64,000 nt of DNA from an uncultured Flavobacteriales bacterium (GCA_913057205.1 CAJXNO010000012.1:16194-80193); one strand, 5' to 3'. Positions 43,418-52,799 are shown, counted from the first letter of the stretch. Numbers and translations are program-made. Notes: a model not told the origin generated them from the sequence alone.

Positions 43418-45397
43418 TTATTGAATTACGATTTGACGCTGCAGGTCGTATTCGTCATCTACAATTCTGAGCAAGTATGTTCCTGAAGGAAGGTCTGACA
43501 CATTCAGCATGAGTTGCTCCCCTTGATTTAGATTGGCTTTACGCTGAAGCACAACCTTACCTTGAATATCCATAAGGATCAAATCAGCATCCGCCATTCC
43601 ATGTGCAGGAACTATGTTTACAAATGCCGAGGCTGGATTAGGATAAACAAGCAAGCCTCCATTCTCTGCGATCTCACCGACAGATGCCGGCCAAATGTCT
43701 ACCCGAATGTTGTCTGTAGACGTACAGCCATTTGAGTCGGATGAAGTGACGGTGTAGGTTCCGCTAACCGCTACATTGATATTGTCATTGGTAGATCCTG
43801 TGTTCCAAAGGAACTGGTTCAGTCCCGGAGCTGCGGCGCTGATGTTCAATGGGCCGAGGCCGCTCGTATCTGGTCCGAGATCAACTGCTACGGGTACGGC
43901 AGCGATCACCTCGATATCATCAGCACCCTCACAGCCATCTTCCGTTGTGACCGTAACAGCATAAACTCCTGCAGCACTAATGATGGTGGATGAGTTGGTA
44001 TCACCGTTGCTCCATATGTAAGAAGGGTATCCTGGCTGCGAAACCAGCAACGCGATGCTCGAAGGACAGATCGTTACGTCATCACCAAGGTCTACGATTG
44101 GATCTTCGTATATAAAGCCGAGTGTTTCTTGGAAAACGCTTTCACACCCGTTGTCGTCAGTTACGGTGAGCTCATATTGTCCCGCTTCTACGCCAGTTTG
44201 GGACGCCGAACTTGCACCATTGCTCCAAGCATAGGAGTAAGGTGGTGTACCTCCCGACACTGAGCTCGCGATCTCACCTGTAGGACCCGTCTCACAAATA
44301 GCATCTACGGTGATCATTTCGTTAATTACAGAAGACGGTGAAAAGACCTCATATTCCTCTTCACGCACGCAATCATCAGCATCGGTTGCCGAAACCGTAT
44401 ATGTGCCCCCTGCAAGACCCGTAATTGCATTCGTGGTGGCACCTGTTGACCAAGCGTATGTGAACGGAGAAGCACCTGTAGCCGTAAGGCTAATCGCACC
44501 ATCTGTATCACCGAAACAGTCGTTAGAATCCAGGATGGCATCCAAATCAGGCCCTCCGCTTACAAAGGTCCAGAATGTATCTCCACAGTTTGGAATAAAA
44601 GCAGTGTAGTCATTGGTTGTAGACCAGAATGTAGAATTCCTTCCTGGGGCTGCAAAGCCAACGGTACCCGTGCTGTTCTCGATCCCCATAGTGGTGACAC
44701 CGTTGCTTGGTTTGGTGGTTGTGTGAATCTCGATTCGTCCGCAGCCCTCCCAGAGTTGAACTTGAGCCGTCACATTAGCGTTGGGTCCAGGTCCTGGCCA
44801 GTGTGGAATGTCGACAAAGTTCATGATCAGCTTTCTGTTCGGTGCAGTTCCAACGGTTTGATAGTTGATCGAACCAACACCAAATGGGTCAAGGTCTTCC
44901 CAAGCAAATGCGATCAAATTATTCGGATCCCATGTGTCGGGAATAAAATCTCCGGAGCAACAGCCATTATTTGTGGTGTTCCCAAAGGTGATGAAGCCGT
45001 TAGATGAAATGCGGAACTGCGTGTAGTTATTCTCAAAGAATCGAAACGTAAATCCGATCGGTAGGTCACCAGAAACCTGGTCATCTCCAAGATTCACCGA
45101 AGTGCCACCAGCCGTGGTATCCGGATTGAATGTTCCAGACTGATCAACGGTGTAAGTGGCACCGCCCTGGATAACGGATACTGCAACAGAATCTTCACCT
45201 GCCATGCCTGGATGAAAGAAGCCGTTCTGATCTACACCGGCACCAACTATCTGGATGTTACCACCTCCAACACACGAAGCGGAAAGCTGACTTCCTGAGT
45301 CTGATGCGCAGTAAAAGGACTGTAGCCCCGTGAGGGTGCATTGCGAGAACGCATAGCCAGACAGCATCGTAAACGCTAGAGTTAAGAGATTTTTCAT
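43418..45397 (-). CDS. Secreted SprB-repeat protein with type A T9SS sorting domain
   Basis: The 659-aa protein has a signal peptide (MKNLLTLAFTMLSGYAFSQ). The N-terminal half has a beta-sandwich region with IGFTFRFFENNYTQFRISSN and FITFG. SprB-type repeats follow, around residues 285-430 (CFGDTDGAISLTATGASPFT and TYAWSNGASSASQTGVEAGQ-like units) and later (DLGDDVTICPSSIALLVSQP). The C-terminal 75 residues are a type A sorting domain: LVYPNPASAFVNIVPAHG, DIQGKVVLQRKA, LPSGTYLLRIVDD. It should be a surface protein delivered by the T9SS. It is monocistronic with its own terminator. Confidence 0.88.
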   Translation of the reverse strand: MKNLLTLAFTMLSGYAFSQCTLTGLQSFYCASDSGSQLSASCVGGGNIQIVGAGVDQNGFFHPGMAGEDSVAVSVIQGGATYTVDQSGTFNPDTTAGGTSVNLGDDQVSGDLPIGFTFRFFENNYTQFRISSNGFITFGNTTNNGCCSGDFIPDTWDPNNLIAFAWEDLDPFGVGSINYQTVGTAPNRKLIMNFVDIPHWPGPGPNANVTAQVQLWEGCGRIEIHTTTKPSNGVTTMGIENSTGTVGFAAPGRNSTFWSTTNDYTAFIPNCGDTFWTFVSGGPDLDAILDSNDCFGDTDGAISLTATGASPFTYAWSTGATTNAITGLAGGTYTVSATDADDCVREEEYEVFSPSSVINEMITVDAICETGPTGEIASSVSGGTPPYSYAWSNGASSASQTGVEAGQYELTVTDDNGCESVFQETLGFIYEDPIVDLGDDVTICPSSIALLVSQPGYPSYIWSNGDTNSSTIISAAGVYAVTVTTEDGCEGADDIEVIAAVPVAVDLGPDTSGLGPLNISAAAPGLNQFLWNTGSTNDNINVAVSGTYTVTSSDSNGCTSTDNIRVDIWPASVGEIAENGGLLVYPNPASAFVNIVPAHGMADADLILMDIQGKVVLQRKANLNQGEQLMLNVSDLPSGTYLLRIVDDEYDLQRQIVIQ

Positions 45398-45504
45398 GGG
45401 TTAGTAGTTTAGTTTAGAGTTAGCCAAAATAGGAATTTCTCCTTTTTTAACAAACTCGTCGACTTTACCAACCCTTTCGTCGGCTATTTATATCGTTTCA
45501 ACGG

Positions 45505-46215
45505 CTATGGCAAAACAAGTTTAAACCCCTTTCCATGTTCATTAAGGATCTTTACACGCTCATCGCGTTTCAGGTATTTTCTGAGTTTGGCGATGTAAAC
45601 ATCCATGCTGCGTGAGTTGAAATAACTGTCATCCCCCCAAATAGCGAGCAAGGCTTGAGACCGGTCGGTGAGCTGATTAGCATGCAGGCATAGCATCTTC
45701 AGAAGGGCATTCTCTTTCGAGGTTAAATGCTGTTCTTCTCCATCGAACTTGAGTACCTGATTCTTGAAATCGAATGTGAATTGCCCGAGTTCAAACACCG
45801 TTTTCTCTGGTTCTTTTTCCTCGCCTTTCGTACGCCTTAGAATTGCCTTGATCCGCAATAGAAGTTCCTCCATGGAAAACGGCTTGGTGATGTAGTCGTC
45901 GCCACCACTTTTGAAGCCTTCGATGGTATCTTCTTTCATCGATTTAGCGGTCAAGAAGATGATGGGTACCTCATCGTTTACCGTTCGAATCTCTTTTCCC
46001 AAGGTAAACCCGTCTTTCTCTGGCATCATCACATCCAGGATACAACAGTCATAACTATCGTTCGAAAAATGCTTCCAGCCCTCTACTCCATTCTTCGCTA
46101 GGGTAGGCGCGTACCCCTTCGCTTGGAGGTATTCGGTTAAAATGGTTCCGAGGTTAGGGTCATCCTCCGCTACGAGGATTTTCAGTTTATCGTCGGTAAT
46201 TACATCCTTATGCAT
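45505..46215 (-). CDS. OmpR-family response regulator
   Basis: The 236-aa protein has a receiver domain (ILVAEDDPNLG, phospho-acceptor Asp61 in CILDVMMPEKDGF, Lys in ITKPFSMEEL) and a winged-helix DNA-binding domain (LTSKENALLKMLCLHANQL, SRSMDVYIAKLRKYL). It resembles the RprY-type regulators of Bacteroidota. The kinase gene overlaps its start by 8 nt on the same strand, so the two form one two-component system. Confidence 0.94.
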   Translation of the reverse strand: MHKDVITDDKLKILVAEDDPNLGTILTEYLQAKGYAPTLAKNGVEGWKHFSNDSYDCCILDVMMPEKDGFTLGKEIRTVNDEVPIIFLTAKSMKEDTIEGFKSGGDDYITKPFSMEELLLRIKAILRRTKGEEKEPEKTVFELGQFTFDFKNQVLKFDGEEQHLTSKENALLKMLCLHANQLTDRSQALLAIWGDDSYFNSRSMDVYIAKLRKYLKRDERVKILNEHGKGFKLVLP

Positions 46216-47839
46216 AGACTTCAGATTTGATGGGTAGTTCGATATAAAAAGTTGAACCCTCGTTCAACTTGCTTTCTACAGATACACGTCCGCCGTGGCG
46301 TTCAGTAATGATCTTCACATAGCTTAATCCGAGACCAAAGCCTTTGACATTATGGACGTTGCCTGTGGGCACACGGTACAATCGATCAAAGATCTTTTTC
46401 AGGTTCTCAGCAGAAATGCCAATGCCTTGATCCTTTACGTCAAGGAGAAGCATGCCTTCTTGTTCTGAGCTGGAAATCTCGATCGCTGGTTCACCCTTTG
46501 AATACTTCACCGCATTATCCAATAGATTATAAAGCACGTTTGCCAGGTGATTCTTATCCCCTTCAATCAGGGAAGTAGGAGCATCGAGATGCAGCACTAC
46601 TTTGCCTTTCCGTTCGGCCAGTTGGATCTGATACTTATCCACTACCTCCTCTACCAAACGATGAACATCCAGGTCTTCTCGCTTGAGTTTGAAGTCTCCT
46701 TTGTCTAATACCGCGCTTTGCAGCACCTCCTCTACGAGCAGGCCCAAGCGCTTGTTCTCTGCATTGATGATCCCCAAGTAGCGGTTTTTAACCGATTCCA
46801 CCTTACCTAACTCCGGATCATTCAAGGCTTCACACGCTAAGCTGATGGTACTGATTGGCGTCTTCAGCTCATGGGTCATGTTATTGATAAAGTCGTTTTT
46901 GATCTCACTGTTCTTCTTTTGATTTGAAATGGTACGAATGGAGAAGAACGAAGTCCAGATGAGGGTAACAATCAACAACAGCGAAAGCAATAGGAGGCTG
47001 AGCAAACTGTTGAAGATATAACTGCCTTGATTAGGGAAATAGACTTGCAGATAGTACGGCAGCTGAATGATATCGCTTGGGAAAAGCTGCGCCCTGACCT
47101 TACTGGCTCTGAGCTTGCCTTCATGACGTTCATTCCCAAAAACAAGCTCTCCTTGATCATCGAACACACCAAATTCATATTCGAGGTTTAGTCTATGATT
47201 CGCTAAACAGATCAAGAGGAGCGAGTCAACCACTTTAGGGTCAATGCGCTGGTCTATAGGTTGATCCAAATTTACCTCGATGAGGCTTTGAACGATATCG
47301 CCCAGGAAGGCCTTCTTGGTTTTCAAGCGCTCCCGAAGAGCAGCCATATCTTGATTAAGCGCCTCTGACTCGCGCTCAAATTCCAAGCGTATCGAGTCGG
47401 CAGTGGTCATGTGCATCTTCAGCTCTTCGTCGAAGTTGGTACCGAAGGGGAGGTCTTGTACGGAATACGTGATCGTTTGCTCTTCCCGCTGACCGTTGCC
47501 CTCGCTTTCCACCTTCATTTCAACACGATCATCCGTACGCTGAATGTTCTTCTTCACCACAAACTCTACAAGGGAATCGTCTGGTGGGAAGTTGTCTCCT
47601 GCCTCATCATCCTCCTCTATGAAGAGGTACTTGGCTTCTTGGTGGGAACGGATCTTCGTTAAGGTCTCATGCCGTTCTAACATGGAGATCAAATCATTCA
47701 ACGCTTCGGTCGCCCCCCTCTCTATTCGTTCCTTCTCGAGCGAAACGGCGTTGTTGATCCAATAGATTTGTATCGCTACCAAGCCAACGAGTGCGACTGC
47801 GATGGCGATGATGATATTGCGGAGCTGGAAGGACTTCAT
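46208..47839 (-). CDS. Sensor histidine kinase
   Basis: The 543-aa kinase starts best at ATG 47839 (MKSFQLRNIIIAIAVALVGL), its first membrane segment. An extracytoplasmic region (about 30-275) follows, then a second span (SLLLLSLLLIVTLIWTSFF). The H box is NNMTHELKTPIS with phosphorylated His323. The ATPase domain has LLDNAVKYS, DQGIGISAENL and GFGLGLSYVK. It is RprX-like in layout, with a periplasmic sensor that lacks any recognised domain. A 5' extension to 47875 is open but not needed. Confidence 0.92.
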   Translation of the reverse strand: MKSFQLRNIIIAIAVALVGLVAIQIYWINNAVSLEKERIERGATEALNDLISMLERHETLTKIRSHQEAKYLFIEEDDEAGDNFPPDDSLVEFVVKKNIQRTDDRVEMKVESEGNGQREEQTITYSVQDLPFGTNFDEELKMHMTTADSIRLEFERESEALNQDMAALRERLKTKKAFLGDIVQSLIEVNLDQPIDQRIDPKVVDSLLLICLANHRLNLEYEFGVFDDQGELVFGNERHEGKLRASKVRAQLFPSDIIQLPYYLQVYFPNQGSYIFNSLLSLLLLSLLLIVTLIWTSFFSIRTISNQKKNSEIKNDFINNMTHELKTPISTISLACEALNDPELGKVESVKNRYLGIINAENKRLGLLVEEVLQSAVLDKGDFKLKREDLDVHRLVEEVVDKYQIQLAERKGKVVLHLDAPTSLIEGDKNHLANVLYNLLDNAVKYSKGEPAIEISSSEQEGMLLLDVKDQGIGISAENLKKIFDRLYRVPTGNVHNVKGFGLGLSYVKIITERHGGRVSVESKLNEGSTFYIELPIKSEVYA

Positions 47840-47941
47840 GAATCCGTTCAAAAGTAGCGAGGTCATCCAGCGCAAACCATGCTTTAACGTAACTTAACAG
47901 CGCTTAACTGCCCGTTAACAGGGCGTCGTAACGGCTTCGTC

Positions 47942-48092
47942 TACGTTTGAACCATTGAAAACCACCACGGATTTCAATACTTCGCTAAAGGTTTGCAGGT
48001 CTCCTTCATACCTGTCGAGTATTTCTCATCACTCGCTGTTTAGTTAGGTTCAAGCGAAGTATTAACCCCGGTCATTGGATCGGGGTTTTTTG
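47942..48092 (+). ncRNA. Candidate structured RNA ending in a terminator
   Basis: No ORF is present, but structure is strong. AATACTTCGCT (47976-47986) is perfectly complementary to AGCGAAGTATT (48053-48063), giving an 11-bp outer helix. Inside it are two hairpins, CAGGT/ACCTG (47996-48000 with 48010-48014) and CGAGT/ACTCG (48016-48020 with 48031-48035). A terminator directly follows the outer helix. TACGTTTG (47942-47949) fits a -7 element 27 nt upstream of the helix, so the transcript would be about 135 nt. It could be a stand-alone small RNA or a leader controlling the dehydrogenase gene. A separate promoter-like element lies after the terminator, favouring the first. Confidence 0.5.
48063..48092 (+). 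terminator. Rho-independent terminator of the RNA candidate
   Basis: AACCCCG pairs with CGGGGTT, extended inward by G.T, T-A and C-G to an ATTG loop, then a T run. No plus-strand gene lies upstream of it, so it must end some other transcript. Confidence 0.85.
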
Positions 48093-48104
48093 TATCCAAG
48101 CAGC

Positions 48105-48112
48105 TACCTTTG
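48105..48112 (+). promoter_or_regulatory. Putative -7 element of the ALDH gene
   Basis: TACCTTTG lies 16 nt before ATG 48129 and after the terminator at 48063-48092. Confidence 0.5.
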
Positions 48113-48128
48113 GTTCACAATCAAGACC

Positions 48129-49571
48129 ATGGAAAAGCTTCAGAACTACATCAACGGCGAACTCGTCTCACCAACTGGAGGCGCCTACTTTGAGAACATC
48201 GAGCCCGCAACAGGTAAGGCATACTCGCTGATCCCTGATAGCGATTCGCACGATGTAGCAGCTGCCACCCGAGCGGCAAAGGCTGCTTTTCCGGTCTGGA
48301 GTTCGATGAGCATTCAAGAACGATCTGATATCCTCTTGAGGGTGGCTCAATTGATTGGTGAGCGACAAGAGGAATTGGCTCTTGCTGAGAGCAAGGACAA
48401 CGGAAAGCCACTGAAACTAGCGCGAACGGTAGACATTCCACGTGCTCAGGCAAATTTTCATTTCTATGCGACGGCCATTCTTCATTTCGCATCGGAGAGT
48501 CACTCCATGGGCAATGTGGCCATCAATTACACCTTACGTGAACCGATTGGGGTTGCTGGGTGCATCTCTCCTTGGAATTTGCCGCTGTACCTCTTTAGTT
48601 GGAAAATAGCGCCAGCACTGGCTGCAGGAAACACTGTAGTAGCAAAACCCTCTGAGGTGACACCGTATACAGCCTTCCTGCTTTCAAAGATCTGCATCGA
48701 TGCCGGTATGCCTAAGGGAGTATTGAACATTGTACATGGACTCGGACCAAAGGCTGGTGCGGACATCATTGAACACGATGACATTCCGATGATCAGCTTT
48801 ACAGGAGGCACGGCAACAGGCGAATGGATTGCTCGAACTGCGGCTCCAAAATTCAAGAAACTCAGTTTAGAACTCGGTGGAAAGAACCCCAACATCATTT
48901 TCGCAGATTGCGATTTTGATGACATGTTACGCACCACCCTGCGGTCTTCCTTTGCCAATCAAGGACAGATTTGCCTGTGTGGTTCGCGGATTTTGATCGA
49001 GCGCTCGATTTATGATCGCTTCAAAGACGCCTTTGTTGAACAGGTGAAGAAGATGAAGGTGGGCGACCCACAGGACGAGTCCAGCAAGTTGGGGGCGGTG
49101 GTAAGTAAGCCTCACATGGAGAAGGTGCTGAGCTACATTAAGCTTGCGAAGGAAGAAGGTGGAACGGTGCTCTGCGGAGGAAAGCAAGCCAATGTTGGTG
49201 GAGCCTTTGCAGAGGGGTATTTCTTAGAGCCAACCGTGATTGAGGGCTTACCGCATACCTGTAGAACCAATCAGGAAGAGATCTTCGGCCCGGTGGTAAC
49301 CTTGATGCCTTTTGATACCGAAGAGGAGGCCTTGATGATGGCGAACAGCACAAAATATGGCTTGGCGAGTTCGGTTTGGACGAGTAATCTGAAGCGGGCA
49401 CATCGGGTAGCGAAGGAGCTGCACACCGGAATCGTTTGGGTGAACTGTTGGTTACTGCGCGATCTTCGAACACCGTTTGGTGGTGTGAAGAGCTCGGGAG
49501 TTGGTAGAGAAGGTGGCTTTGAGGCTTTGCAGTTCTTTACGGAGCCTAAAAATGTTTGCATTAAGTACTAG
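48129..49571 (+). CDS. Aldehyde dehydrogenase, 2-aminomuconate/2-hydroxymuconate semialdehyde type (ALDH8-like)
   Basis: The 480-aa enzyme starts at ATG 48129 (MEKLQNYINGELVSPTGG). Catalytic motifs are present: SPWNLPLYLFSWKIAPALAA, FTGGTATGEWI, the general-base Glu in LELGGKNPN and the nucleophile Cys in NQGQICLCGSRI. The end VNCWLLRDLRTPFGGVKSSG followed by VGREGG is characteristic of the ALDH8A1/aminomuconate semialdehyde group. It should oxidise a muconate semialdehyde with NAD. A dehydrogenase step after HAAO in kynurenine breakdown is a plausible job, although the genes are not in one operon. Confidence 0.9.
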   Translation: MEKLQNYINGELVSPTGGAYFENIEPATGKAYSLIPDSDSHDVAAATRAAKAAFPVWSSMSIQERSDILLRVAQLIGERQEELALAESKDNGKPLKLARTVDIPRAQANFHFYATAILHFASESHSMGNVAINYTLREPIGVAGCISPWNLPLYLFSWKIAPALAAGNTVVAKPSEVTPYTAFLLSKICIDAGMPKGVLNIVHGLGPKAGADIIEHDDIPMISFTGGTATGEWIARTAAPKFKKLSLELGGKNPNIIFADCDFDDMLRTTLRSSFANQGQICLCGSRILIERSIYDRFKDAFVEQVKKMKVGDPQDESSKLGAVVSKPHMEKVLSYIKLAKEEGGTVLCGGKQANVGGAFAEGYFLEPTVIEGLPHTCRTNQEEIFGPVVTLMPFDTEEEALMMANSTKYGLASSVWTSNLKRAHRVAKELHTGIVWVNCWLLRDLRTPFGGVKSSGVGREGGFEALQFFTEPKNVCIKY

Positions 49572-49576
49572 TTTGT

Positions 49577-49818
49577 CAACCGCAAAGGACGCGGAGGCTT
49601 GCGCAGAGGGCACGAAGTAACTATGGGAGTCAAGGAAGCTCAGTGATCTCATTAAGGAAGTTCGGCTGCTGCAACCGTAGAGTACGCAGAGTTTTACCAC
49701 AGAGTACACAGAGAAGTCATAAAGTGCACAAAGATTATCGGTTTTTAAGCTTATCCAGGTCCGTGATCAACTACCCCCTCTGTGATCTCCGTGGCTCCTC
49801 TGTTTGCTCTCTGGTTAA
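49577..49818. repeat. Degenerate CACAGAG-type inverted-repeat element
   Basis: The stretch between the ALDH and monooxygenase genes has no believable gene. It holds directly repeated degenerate units such as ACCACAGAGTACACAGAGAA (49696-49715) and CAAAGGACGCGGAGGC (49582-49597). An inverted partner at 49773-49816 reads on the minus strand as AACCAGAGAGCAAACAGAGG. Similar intergenic elements occur in many bacterial genomes and give artefactual ORFs rich in H, R and S. Confidence 0.65.
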
Positions 49819-49830
49819 AAAGTCATCGTC

Positions 49831-50172
49831 TCAACGCTGACCGAGGTCGTGGAAGTGGGCACTTTCCACCTTGACCAACATAGAGTGATAATATTTATAC
49901 CACCGCTGCTTTCCCTCAGATTTTGCTTGTTGGTGCTGGGCGTTCTTCCGCCATTGATCGATCACTTCCTTGTCTCGCCAGTAGCTAATAAATGATCCTC
50001 TGCCATTGGCCTTGTGGCTCTCATAGCCTAAGAACCCATCGATCTCATGCACCAAAGACAGCGTAACGTCATCCATCTCCTCATAGCCTTCTAGGTCATC
50101 CCCCACGAAATAGTTGAAGATGTTGGCATAATAAGGCGGAGATGGTACTTTACCGTCTTTCCAGTTAATCAT
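49831..50172 (-). CDS. Antibiotic biosynthesis monooxygenase (ABM) domain protein
   Basis: The 113-aa protein has the ABM ferredoxin-like fold features: NIFNYFVGDDLEGYEEMDDV, then IDGFLGYESHKANGRGSFIS, and YWRDKEVIDQWRKNAQHQQA. Such proteins are heme-degrading or quinol-oxidising enzymes or have no known substrate. It lies 3 nt after paaZ and is the last gene of the paaY-paaZ operon. A role in aromatic breakdown or its side products is inferred only from position. Confidence 0.8.
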   Translation of the reverse strand: MINWKDGKVPSPPYYANIFNYFVGDDLEGYEEMDDVTLSLVHEIDGFLGYESHKANGRGSFISYWRDKEVIDQWRKNAQHQQAKSEGKQRWYKYYHSMLVKVESAHFHDLGQR

Positions 50173-50175
50173 GAA

Positions 50176-52227
50176 CTATGCGCTTTGATCAAGTTTCTTC
50201 ACCATCGTGAGGATGGTGGCGATCGCTACGGTCTCTCCCGTTTCATCGTACATGTCTACCAAGAACTTCACGATTCCCTTTGCGATGTCGTCCTCACTGC
50301 GTTTCTCTTGGTCGATCTTCTCTTTGACCGTAAATCTTACGCCAACCGTTGCACCTGGATACACCGGCTTGGTGAAGCGTGCTTGTTCCACCCCGTAGTT
50401 CAATAGAACCGGTCCTTTTTTCGGGTCTACGAACAACCCGGCTGCTTTCGACAACAAGAAATACCCATGCGCTACACGCTGCTCGAAAATGGTTCCATCC
50501 AAGGATGTTGCATCCATGTGCGCGTAGAAGTTATCGCCACTCACGTTCGCGAAATTCACAATGTCTGCTTCGGTCACGGTGTGCTTATGCGTAAAGACGG
50601 TATCTCCAACGCGCAACTCTTCAAAGTGCTGACGGAATACATGCGGGTTCGCTTCTGGTTGATCTGCACCCACTTGAAACTGTTCGGTGATGCGCGTGAT
50701 TGTTTCAGGGTGACCTTGAATCGCAGTACGCTGCATATAGTGCTTCACACCACGAACACCGCCCATCTCCTCACCACCACCGGCACGTCCTGGTCCGCCG
50801 TGGCTCAACAATGGCATTGGCGAACCATGTCCGGTACTTTCTTTGGCAGAGCGCTCGTTCAAGACCAGGATGCGTCCATGCAAATGAGCCGTGTTCAACA
50901 CAAACTCCTTCCCGATCTCATCGTCAGCAGTAACAATGGATGTTACCAAGGACCCTTTACCCATCTCTGTGATACGGATGGCTTCATCCATGTCCTTATA
51001 AGGGATCAATGTACTCACCGGTCCAAAGGCTTCCACCTCATGTACGCGGGTCTTGTTAAATGGATCATCATTTCTGAAAAGGATCGGACTGAAGAACGCG
51101 CCCTTTTGCTTGTCAGCGCCTACTACATCAAATTCATTGAGGTCGCCATAAACAACTTCTTGCTCCTGCATCAAAACCTCTACATTCTCCTTCACGCGCT
51201 CTACCTGCAACTGAGAGGCCAACGCACCCATACGTACCCCTTCAACCGACGGATCACCGATGGTGGTCTTCGCCAATTGTTTGCCGAGTGCGATCTGTAC
51301 ATCTTCCATGTACTTCTCCGGCACGAGAATGCGTCGGATAGCCGTACACTTCTGCCCCGCTTTCACGGTGATCTCTGCCCGGGTCGCTTTGATAAAAATA
51401 TCGAACTCAGGTGTTCCTGGAGCTGCATCTTCGCCCAGCATTGAAGCGTTCAATGAATCAGCCTCGAGATTGAATGGAACAGACTCTTCAATGATATTCG
51501 GTAAAGCTTTCAATTTCTTACCCGTAGCCGCAGAACCAGTAAAGGTTACGACATCCTGATTGGTCAAGTGGTCAAGGATGCCACGTCCGAGTCCACTCAC
51601 CAACTGCAATGAACCCTCAGGAAGGATCTTCGAATCGATAATCTCTTTCACCATAAGCTCCGTGAGATAACTGGTAAACTCTGAAGGCTTCACCACCGCC
51701 GGAACCCCAGCAAGCAAGTTAACCGCGATCTTCTCTAGCATCCCCCAAATTGGGAAGTTGAAGGCATTGATGTGTACGGCCACACCGCGCTTAGAAACTA
51801 AAATATGATGTCCGATGAAAGACCCTCCTCGAGATAGTGGTGCAACGTCGCCTTCGACCATGTAAGGAAGGTTTCCAAACTGCCTTCTCAGCGAAGCGTA
51901 AGCAAAGAGATTCCCTATACCTCCTTCAATATCAATCCAGCTATCCGTGCGGGTTGCCCCGGTGGCTGCGCTCAATGCATAGAACTTTTCTTTCCGCTCC
52001 ATCAGGTGCAAAGCCAAAGCCTTGAGCATTCGACCGCGCTCCTGAAAGGTCATCTTTCTCAATGCAGTGCCGCCTTTGTCTCGGCCATAACGCATGATGG
52101 CCTCATAGTCTAAGCCCGCACTTGAAACCACACCTACCACTTCACCATTAATGGCGTTATAGGCGGTCAATTCCTCTCCTTCGCCTTCGATCCAGCTTCC
52201 GGTAACGTAATTCTTAATCTTCTGCAT
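50176..52227 (-). CDS. paaZ: Bifunctional oxepin-CoA hydrolase / semialdehyde dehydrogenase
   Basis: The 683-aa fusion protein opens the oxepin-CoA ring and oxidises the resulting aldehyde in phenylacetate breakdown. The N-terminal aldehyde dehydrogenase has Glu255 (VPFNLEADSLN) and Cys294 (KAGQKCTAIRR), one residue offset from E. coli PaaZ Glu256 and Cys295. The C-terminal MaoC-like hydratase has Asp565 and His570 (VSGDNFYAHMD), equivalent to E. coli Asp561 and His566. Both activities should be intact. It is followed by an ABM-domain gene and preceded by three minus-strand genes including paaY. The paaABCDE genes are not in the window. Confidence 0.95.
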   Translation of the reverse strand: MQKIKNYVTGSWIEGEGEELTAYNAINGEVVGVVSSAGLDYEAIMRYGRDKGGTALRKMTFQERGRMLKALALHLMERKEKFYALSAATGATRTDSWIDIEGGIGNLFAYASLRRQFGNLPYMVEGDVAPLSRGGSFIGHHILVSKRGVAVHINAFNFPIWGMLEKIAVNLLAGVPAVVKPSEFTSYLTELMVKEIIDSKILPEGSLQLVSGLGRGILDHLTNQDVVTFTGSAATGKKLKALPNIIEESVPFNLEADSLNASMLGEDAAPGTPEFDIFIKATRAEITVKAGQKCTAIRRILVPEKYMEDVQIALGKQLAKTTIGDPSVEGVRMGALASQLQVERVKENVEVLMQEQEVVYGDLNEFDVVGADKQKGAFFSPILFRNDDPFNKTRVHEVEAFGPVSTLIPYKDMDEAIRITEMGKGSLVTSIVTADDEIGKEFVLNTAHLHGRILVLNERSAKESTGHGSPMPLLSHGGPGRAGGGEEMGGVRGVKHYMQRTAIQGHPETITRITEQFQVGADQPEANPHVFRQHFEELRVGDTVFTHKHTVTEADIVNFANVSGDNFYAHMDATSLDGTIFEQRVAHGYFLLSKAAGLFVDPKKGPVLLNYGVEQARFTKPVYPGATVGVRFTVKEKIDQEKRSEDDIAKGIVKFLVDMYDETGETVAIATILTMVKKLDQSA

Positions 52228-52228
52228 A

Positions 52229-52756
52229 TCAATCTATTTCTCTGACTTTTAGGTCCTTTCGTTCTCGTACAAACTCTTTGAGTTGTTCGTTCTGCTTTTT
52301 GGTGAACTCAATATCATAAATGAACTGAGCACCCGAAAAAATAACCTTTCCAACGGGTCTAGAAAGATCAATGTTCGCCGGTGTTCGACCAATGGGATAG
52401 AGGTCAATAAAAAAGGGGAAAGCGAAATCAGTTGTTTGATAGGTAACAGGTACAAAGGTGTTGATGAAAACAGTTTTGCTGACGTAGTCTTGGGCATAAA
52501 CAACCAACGCGATGGAGTCCATCAACGGAACATTGGTTTGGAACTTACCTATGATATTGGTTTGAAACTCATCGATCTTTTCCTTGCCTCGAAACAACAT
52601 GATTGTTGCCTCCATCCCTCGTTTATTCTCGTTCACCACCTTTCCGCTCAGCAACAGATCGCCCTTGTCTTGAGCCGATAGCGGTGCATGTAGAAACAGT
52701 CCTGCAATGAGGAGGATGAAGAGATTCCTGAGGAGGAATACGTGATTTGATCGCAT
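52229..52756 (-). CDS. Secreted protein of unknown function
   Basis: The 175-aa product starts at ATG 52756 (MRSNHVFLLRNLFILLIAGL), with a signal peptide ending near LSAQ. The mature part has a carboxypeptidase-regulatory-like beta domain (LLLSGKVVNENKRGMEATIM, LFRGKEKIDEFQTNIIGKF), then VTYQTTDFAFPFFIDLYPIG. A basic helical tail follows (FTKKQNEQLKEFVRERKDLK). I do not recognise a named family. It ends 1 nt before paaZ and is 43 nt after the YCII gene, so it is in the operon, but nothing ties it to phenylacetate. Confidence 0.65.
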   Translation of the reverse strand: MRSNHVFLLRNLFILLIAGLFLHAPLSAQDKGDLLLSGKVVNENKRGMEATIMLFRGKEKIDEFQTNIIGKFQTNVPLMDSIALVVYAQDYVSKTVFINTFVPVTYQTTDFAFPFFIDLYPIGRTPANIDLSRPVGKVIFSGAQFIYDIEFTKKQNEQLKEFVRERKDLKVREID

Positions 52757-52799
52757 GATGGTGGCGAAGATACATCGCTCATCAAGCGCCCGCAAATAA

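Noticed and set aside
47976..48063. Factor-binding inverted repeat (DNA operator) instead of RNA structure
   Set aside because: The two arms are 66 nt apart with further hairpins and a terminator following, which fits an RNA fold better than an operator, although it is not excluded.
49643..49840. 65-codon ORF and its minus-strand counterpart in the gap after the ALDH gene
   Set aside because: The predicted peptides are translations of the CACAGAG-type repeats.
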